Shown: piece by piece, positions 61,501 through 64,000 of the stretch
Layout of the letters: each line of letters opens with the position of its first letter
Position numbering within the stretch: the stretch's first letter is position 1
Assembly (NCBI RefSeq): GCF_910596095.1
Contig: NC_056534.1
Coordinates: 9,426,490 to 9,490,489 of the forward strand
Length of the DNA: 64,000 nucleotides
Origin: Thunnus maccoyii
Lineage: Eukaryota > Chordata > Actinopteri > Scombriformes > Scombridae
Reading direction: 5' to 3'
Notes under the pieces: model-generated
What the model saw: the letters and a program-made list of their open reading frames with translations, nothing else
Database searches by the model: none
Told to the model about the DNA's origin: nothing
Made by a program: the position numbers and the translations under genes

Positions 61501-63947
61501 GACAACCACACACACAAACACAACCACACACACAAACACACACACCTGTACTCCCTGCTGTCCTGCCTCCTCCGGCTGGTTGTAGCTCTCTGCGGCGCCG
61601 TTTGCATCAGCAGGCTGTGAGTCAGCCGACCAGCTGGTGTGTCTCCACACTCCTCCTCATCTTTCTCTTCCTCCACTTCCCTCGGTCCTCCTCCACACCT
61701 AAGATCAGATATGAATTAGACGTGTTATTCAAACATCAGATAGACTCTCTTTCTGGTTTTTCACTTTGCGTTGCGAACTGACCAGTTGAGAAAGCTTACA
61801 GTTTAATCATTCTAGATGACTTTTACTCTCTTCATATATAAACATTTATATAAATTCAGTACTGTAAGTTACAAGCCAGTAATTGATGTCATTGTTTTCA
61901 GCACAACACGGGCTATTTGAATATGTTTGCTGCAGTGATATCACATGACATAATGTACAGTTATTAGACAAAGAAGTCAAAAGAAAAAGTAAAACAGAAT
62001 TTGAATTTTTCAACATTTTATCCATTTCCTATAAAAACAAACTATGTGCAAATGATTACAATCTTCACATTTGTAGCCCAAGGTCTTAAGTAAAAAACAA
62101 AAAAATTAAGTCTCACTTGCACAGAAAAAAGTACTATTAACATTTTTATCACAACTGCCCATATTCGTTTCTGGGTAATTTAACAAACAACTATGTGCGT
62201 GTCTTCACATTTGTAGACCAAGACCTCAGATGATAACCAAGCAGAACAAAACGAAGCAGGTAGCTCCTGGTCTGAAAAGTAAAGCCATTGCGGAAGTGCC
62301 TTAAACCTGCATTCTTTCTAATGGCCATCAGGGGGCGACTCCACTGGTTGCAAAAAAAAAAAGTCCAGTTGTTTGAAGTCCATGATAAAACGGCCTCCCT
62401 TCTAACTTGATTTATTACCTCAATAAACACTTTCCTAATGAGTTTATGGCCTCTATCAAGGCGGCATGAGGTTTAGTCTGCAAATTATGGCATGAAATAG
62501 ATGATAAGGCAGAGTATAAGCCCAGATTCATGGAGTGTAGGCGTAGCTGCGGCTCTTTCATAGTGCGTTTTCAGTTCATGAAAGTTAACTAACATTTTGG
62601 TTGCCTAAAAAAGTCTTGTTCAGTGTTTGGTTGTGATAAAAGACCCTCTAAGGAGTCGGCTGTTCAGTTTTTCCAGTATGTACATTTTGTTTTAATGGTT
62701 TTAGGCCTTTTTTTTTTGCTAGCGAAAATTAGCATTTGCATTAGCATTATCACAGTTAACCATAGACTGCAAATGCACCGTGCTAACCAAGCTAGCAGCT
62801 ATAGCTAGCTCCACCCTCTCGTACGAACACGGCCACTTCTGGCTCCAAATATCAAAGATGGCGACTGCCGAATCCAAGATGGCGACAGTCAAATCACTAA
62901 ACTCCAGGCTTCAAAACGATGTGAACGGGTGACGTCACGGTGACTATGTCCATATTTTTTTTTTTTTTTTTTTTTTTCAGTCTATGAGAAAAAGTGAACT
63001 ATTTACATTTTTAGCAAACTGTCAATATTTATTTCTTGGTGTGTTTTTATGTTGTTTTTTTTTTTTTTTTTTTGGAAAATCGTCATTTTTGCCTGCCACG
63101 CCACATCCACCAAGCTGATCTTGCCGTTCCTCAATTTATGTTAATTAATAAAACATTTGCAAACAGAATAAAAACACACATTTCACCATATGCGTAATGT
63201 GCGCATGCTCCAAGGGTCAAAGTGCATGCGGAGGTAGAAACATGTCTTTATGTAGCTCAATACACTTCAGATAACTACTGCGACACATTATTCACTCTCT
63301 GAAGGTCGTTTCTGTGTTTCAGTAGATTTCTAAATGCTCAGGACAAAGAATAGACCCCTACAATCACATTTGTAAAATCGGCGATGCACCATTTTGCAAC
63401 AGTCACTGGTTCAGCTCTTTGCGCACAGTTCACCACCCAATAACACAAATTGTGATTGGACAAGAGAGAGTCAACATGGCTGCCAGCGATCTCATTCCCC
63501 AAAACAGTAAAGAGTTATTTCTACAGTCAATATTAGATAAATAAGTACATATAATTATTATAATTTTTCGAAAGTGTCTAAAAACAACAGTGTGTTCTTG
63601 ATGGATTATAAGAACCAGTGACGGCTCATAACGGCTTTTTAAAGTAAGTATTATTATAGTATATATATAGTATTATAGTATTTTTACGTCGTATACGACT
63701 TTCTTGACCCCAGAGGGTTAACGGTTCGAATCAAAGTCTCAAGCTTATCTTACCTCCACTCCTCATCCTCAGCGAGCGTGGGTAAGTACCCCGGCACAGG
63801 CTTGGCTGGACCCGATGAAGGACTCTGATCACTGGGGTTAGGCTTCGGGCTCTCTCCTCCTGTCCGTGTGAACTCCAGGTACAGATCCGACTTGAGGAAC
63901 AAAGGGTAGGTGTTCTCCTCCATCATGGCCTGGATCTCTGTCTGGGC
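55110..63947 (-). CDS. axin1: Axin-1, 5' part outside the window
   Basis: Axin-1 is the cytoplasmic scaffold that holds APC, GSK3 and CK1 to phosphorylate beta-catenin in Wnt signalling. Exons: 63754-63947, 61546-61698, 60196-60330, 59969-60065, 59013-59150, 58291-58684, 56576-56753, 56289-56465, 55622-55924, 55380-55529, 55110-55236. Phases agree and give 681 codons plus TGA. In order they cover the end of the RGS domain ([17 protein letters not shown]), [20 protein letters not shown], the GSK3-binding helix ([14 protein letters not shown]), the beta-catenin-binding helix ([15 protein letters not shown]), the conserved [16 protein letters not shown] and the C-terminal DIX domain ([13 protein letters not shown] to [12 protein letters not shown]). 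[15 protein letters not shown] favours axin1 over axin2. The tankyrase-binding N-terminus and most of RGS lie beyond the right edge. Confidence 0.95.
57180..57360. repeat. Fragment of the Harbinger-like MITE family, reverse orientation
   Basis: In reverse complement it matches about 29870-30025 of the element at 29782-30302, sharing AAATAACGTTTTAT-like, GCTCTCACTCGCTC-like and GCAAAGTCTAACTTTACTT words. No terminal repeat is retained. It lies in an axin1 intron. Confidence 0.55.
61138..61482. repeat. Dispersed repeat family R1 in an axin1 intron
   Basis: Starts AGGGTTGCAACTAACGACTG and ends near TAATCACTGCAGCTCTAACT, so start and end are inverted (GGGTTGCAACTA versus TGCAGCTCTAA, imperfect). 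It is close to the exon 61546-61698. Confidence 0.6.
62320..62985. repeat. Dispersed repeat with poly-T right end in an axin1 intron
   Basis: Landmarks: GGCCATCAGGGGGCGACTCC, TTGATTTATTACCTCA, two AAGATGGCGAC words (62855-62885), GTGACGTCACGGTGACTATG and a T-run at 62955-62977 before CAGTCTATGAG. I know this order from widespread teleost repeats. A second T-run lies at 63055-63073. Confidence 0.6.
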
Positions 63948-64000
63948 CTGGAGCACACGAACACAGGGGTCACATACTGGGACTCAAGAGTCGGTGCAAT

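Overview
The window is vertebrate nuclear DNA, almost certainly from a teleost fish and probably a percomorph. It has long introns with GT-AG sites, dense repeats of types I associate with spiny-rayed fish genomes, and recognisable vertebrate genes. There are no bacterial-style operons, CRISPR arrays or mobile-element coding genes. All protein genes I can support lie on the minus strand, so genes read from right to left.

Positions 1-22 kb hold a tandem array of small immunoglobulin-superfamily genes that resemble ICAMs. Two are intact: gene 2 (11850-14882, 345 aa) and gene 3 (17934-21354, 344 aa). Each has a signal-peptide exon, three Ig-domain exons and a last exon coding a hydrophobic C-terminus typical of a GPI-anchor signal. 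A third (gene 1, 7433-8669) lacks domain 3 and has an in-frame stop just before its anchor. A fourth (copy 0, 2446-3284) has lost domain 1 and nearly all of domain 2. The genes carry two kinds of 5' end and two kinds of 3' end, joined in different combinations. A unit of about 6.2 kb is repeated nearly intact, with its left edge inside the domain-2 exon.

From 22 to 24.8 kb there is repeat-rich intergenic DNA. From 24,813 to 48,499 lies a complete gtf3c1 gene, the largest subunit of TFIIIC, which binds the B box of tRNA-type promoters. I could place 40 coding exons whose phases all agree. They total 6,741 nt and predict 2,246 aa. Its introns hold many dispersed repeats, including a Harbinger-like MITE that begins 19 bases past a splice donor and a perfect 25-bp hairpin.

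From 48.5 to about 51.7 kb is intergenic DNA with large fold-back repeats. From 55,110 to the right edge lies axin1, the Wnt destruction-complex scaffold, missing its 5' exons. Eleven exons are visible (681 codons plus stop). They cover the end of the RGS domain, the GSK3-binding and beta-catenin-binding segments and the C-terminal DIX domain. A long 3' UTR probably runs left from 55,109.

The three parts are not a pathway: a cell-surface adhesion or immune cluster, a Pol III general factor and a Wnt scaffold are simply neighbours. The most unusual material is the Ig cluster, where recombination, deletion, a nonsense change and a possible tandem splice acceptor all act on whether the product is membrane-anchored or secreted.
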